Assembly: GCA_016708315.1 (NCBI GenBank) | Contig: JADJGC010000017.1 | Span: forward strand, 1-19,667 | Direction: 5' to 3' | Length of the DNA stretch: 19,667 nucleotides | Source of the DNA: a bacterium | GTDB lineage: Bacteria > Zixibacteria > MSB-5A5 > CAIYYT01 | Shown: one piece after another, positions 18,918-19,667 of the stretch | Numbering within the stretch: position 1 is the first letter of the stretch | Layout of the letters: each line of letters begins with the position of its first letter | Position numbers and translations under genes: made by a program | Notes under the pieces: generated by a model | Databases searched by the model: none | The model's input: only the letters and a program-made list of their open reading frames with translations | Told to the model about the DNA's origin: nothing

Positions 18918-19615
18918 CAGCCCAATCACTAGCATCGAGCGAGGCGCGTAGCGTCTCCCAGAGCGTGGCCGGCATCGGCTCGGGCGGCGGTGGGCCTGTC
19001 GTGCCTACGATTGAATTCGTCGCGCAAGCTGCGGCGGCAGGCCCAAATGGCGGTACGACTCCGGCAATTGACGCGACGACAGCAACTCTAGCTGTAGTGG
19101 TGATTAGCTATTACGGTACCTCAAACCCGACTGTCTCGGACAGTGAGGGGAACATATGGACGCCGCTAGTGCCTGGCGAATACTCAGCGGCCCGCTGTCG
19201 GATGTACTATTGCTACCTAAGTGGCAAAAGTGCGACTCACACATTCACAGCCGGCGAAGTACCATCGTTATGTGCGATGCGAGTCCTGCTGTTCAAGAAT
19301 GCTCTTGGTGATGGATTCGACATACAAGAGCACGGTGAAGGTGGATCTCTCACTACGCTTGCTTCGGGGTTGCTAACTCCTGCGGTACCTAAATCGCTGT
19401 TCGTGAGTGCGCTATGTAATTTCACTGAAACGATTGAGCCAACTTATCCTGTTGAGTTCATCGGATTATGGACGGCGTACTCTCCCGGCAATTATCTAGC
19501 GCTTGGTATGGCTTACAAAATCGCGACGGATGGTGCAGCGATAAATCCATCGTGGGCGTGGACAAGTGGCAACAATGCCGCAGCAGTAGGAGCTGTGTTC
19601 AAACCACAATCATGA
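18914..19615 (+). CDS. Probable virion/tail-fibre-type beta-rich protein
   Basis: A 233-residue protein. After a Ser/Gly-rich N-terminus (SVAGIGSGGGGPVV) the body is beta-rich (TLAVVVISYYGTSNPTVSDS, IWTPLVPGEYSAARCRMYYC, THTFTAGEVPSLCAMRVLLF, YLALGMAYKIATDGAAINPS). The pattern VISYYGTSNPTVSDSEGN-W resembles jelly-roll or Ig-like domains common in phage tail and receptor-binding proteins. No enzyme motif is seen. ATG 18914 overlaps the previous TGA, and the stop overlaps the next ATG, so it is in the same operon. Confidence 0.55.
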   Translation: MTAQSLASSEARSVSQSVAGIGSGGGGPVVPTIEFVAQAAAAGPNGGTTPAIDATTATLAVVVISYYGTSNPTVSDSEGNIWTPLVPGEYSAARCRMYYCYLSGKSATHTFTAGEVPSLCAMRVLLFKNALGDGFDIQEHGEGGSLTTLASGLLTPAVPKSLFVSALCNFTETIEPTYPVEFIGLWTAYSPGNYLALGMAYKIATDGAAINPSWAWTSGNNAAAVGAVFKPQS

Positions 19616-19659
19616 GCAAGCCAATATACTTCGGCCCCAGAGGATCGCGGATACTATGA
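19612..19659 (+). CDS. Very short ORF, MSKPIYFGPRGSRIL
   Basis: A 15-residue frame whose ATG overlaps the previous stop (ATGA) and whose own TGA overlaps another ATG at 19656 (MTAP...), which runs off the window. The tight coupling at both ends suggests it is translated, perhaps mainly to couple the two genes, or that the real gene continues after an indel. Low support. Confidence 0.3.
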   Translation: MSKPIYFGPRGSRIL

Positions 19660-19667
19660 CAGCACCA

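Overview
The window looks like bacteriophage or prophage DNA. The GC content is moderate, the genes are tightly packed and often overlap by 4 to 30 bases, and they include a RusA resolvase, an HNH nuclease, an SF2 helicase, a RecT-like protein, a CsrA homologue, three DNA methyltransferases, a Lar-type anti-restriction protein, and a run of secreted or lysis-type proteins followed by a probable virion protein. I see no capsid, terminase or integrase gene and no rRNA or tRNA. Gene style (csrA, very short zinc-ribbon proteins, secreted PEPTPDP-linker proteins) makes a planctomycete-type host my best guess, but this is impressionistic.

Positions 1-6496 are all on the minus strand and form a gene-cassette array. 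Twelve attC-like sites of about 90-100 bp (named attC1 to attC12 here, right to left) separate thirteen units (c1 to c13). Each site has an AAC/GTT core at each end, two long complementary arms, and usually one unpaired extra base in the right arm. The core at the start of a unit is the reverse complement of the core at that unit's own end, as expected of integron cassettes. No integron integrase is visible, so this resembles a CALIN (cluster of attC sites lacking an integron integrase). The cargo is phage-like: two adenine/N4-type methyltransferases, one intact and one broken C5 methyltransferase, Lar, a DUF551-like protein and small unknown proteins. The most striking feature is that in ten of the twelve sites the ribosome-binding region and start codon of the next gene lie inside the attC-like site, so the site's right arm encodes the first 7-20 residues of that gene. 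Several gene bodies have no start codon of their own.

Positions 6497-6683 are a divergent promoter region. From 6684 to the end all genes are on the plus strand. 6684-8460 holds a small HTH protein, small zinc-binding or membrane proteins, and csrA with a strong terminator. 8474-15598 is the DNA-metabolism block: RHH protein, RecT-like protein, HNH nuclease, helicase, a YTL-type phage protein, a replication-protein-like gene and RusA. 15690-19667 is a secreted/lysis/virion block with a papain-like peptidase, a thioredoxin-like exported protein, a membrane plus coiled-coil protein and a probable tail or fibre protein.

Several genes are broken by single-base shifts, often in homopolymer runs (c13, c12, the RecT-like gene, the helicase, the YTL-type protein, the replication protein). 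This is either sequencing or assembly error or real decay, and coordinates for those genes are given as spans across the breaks.
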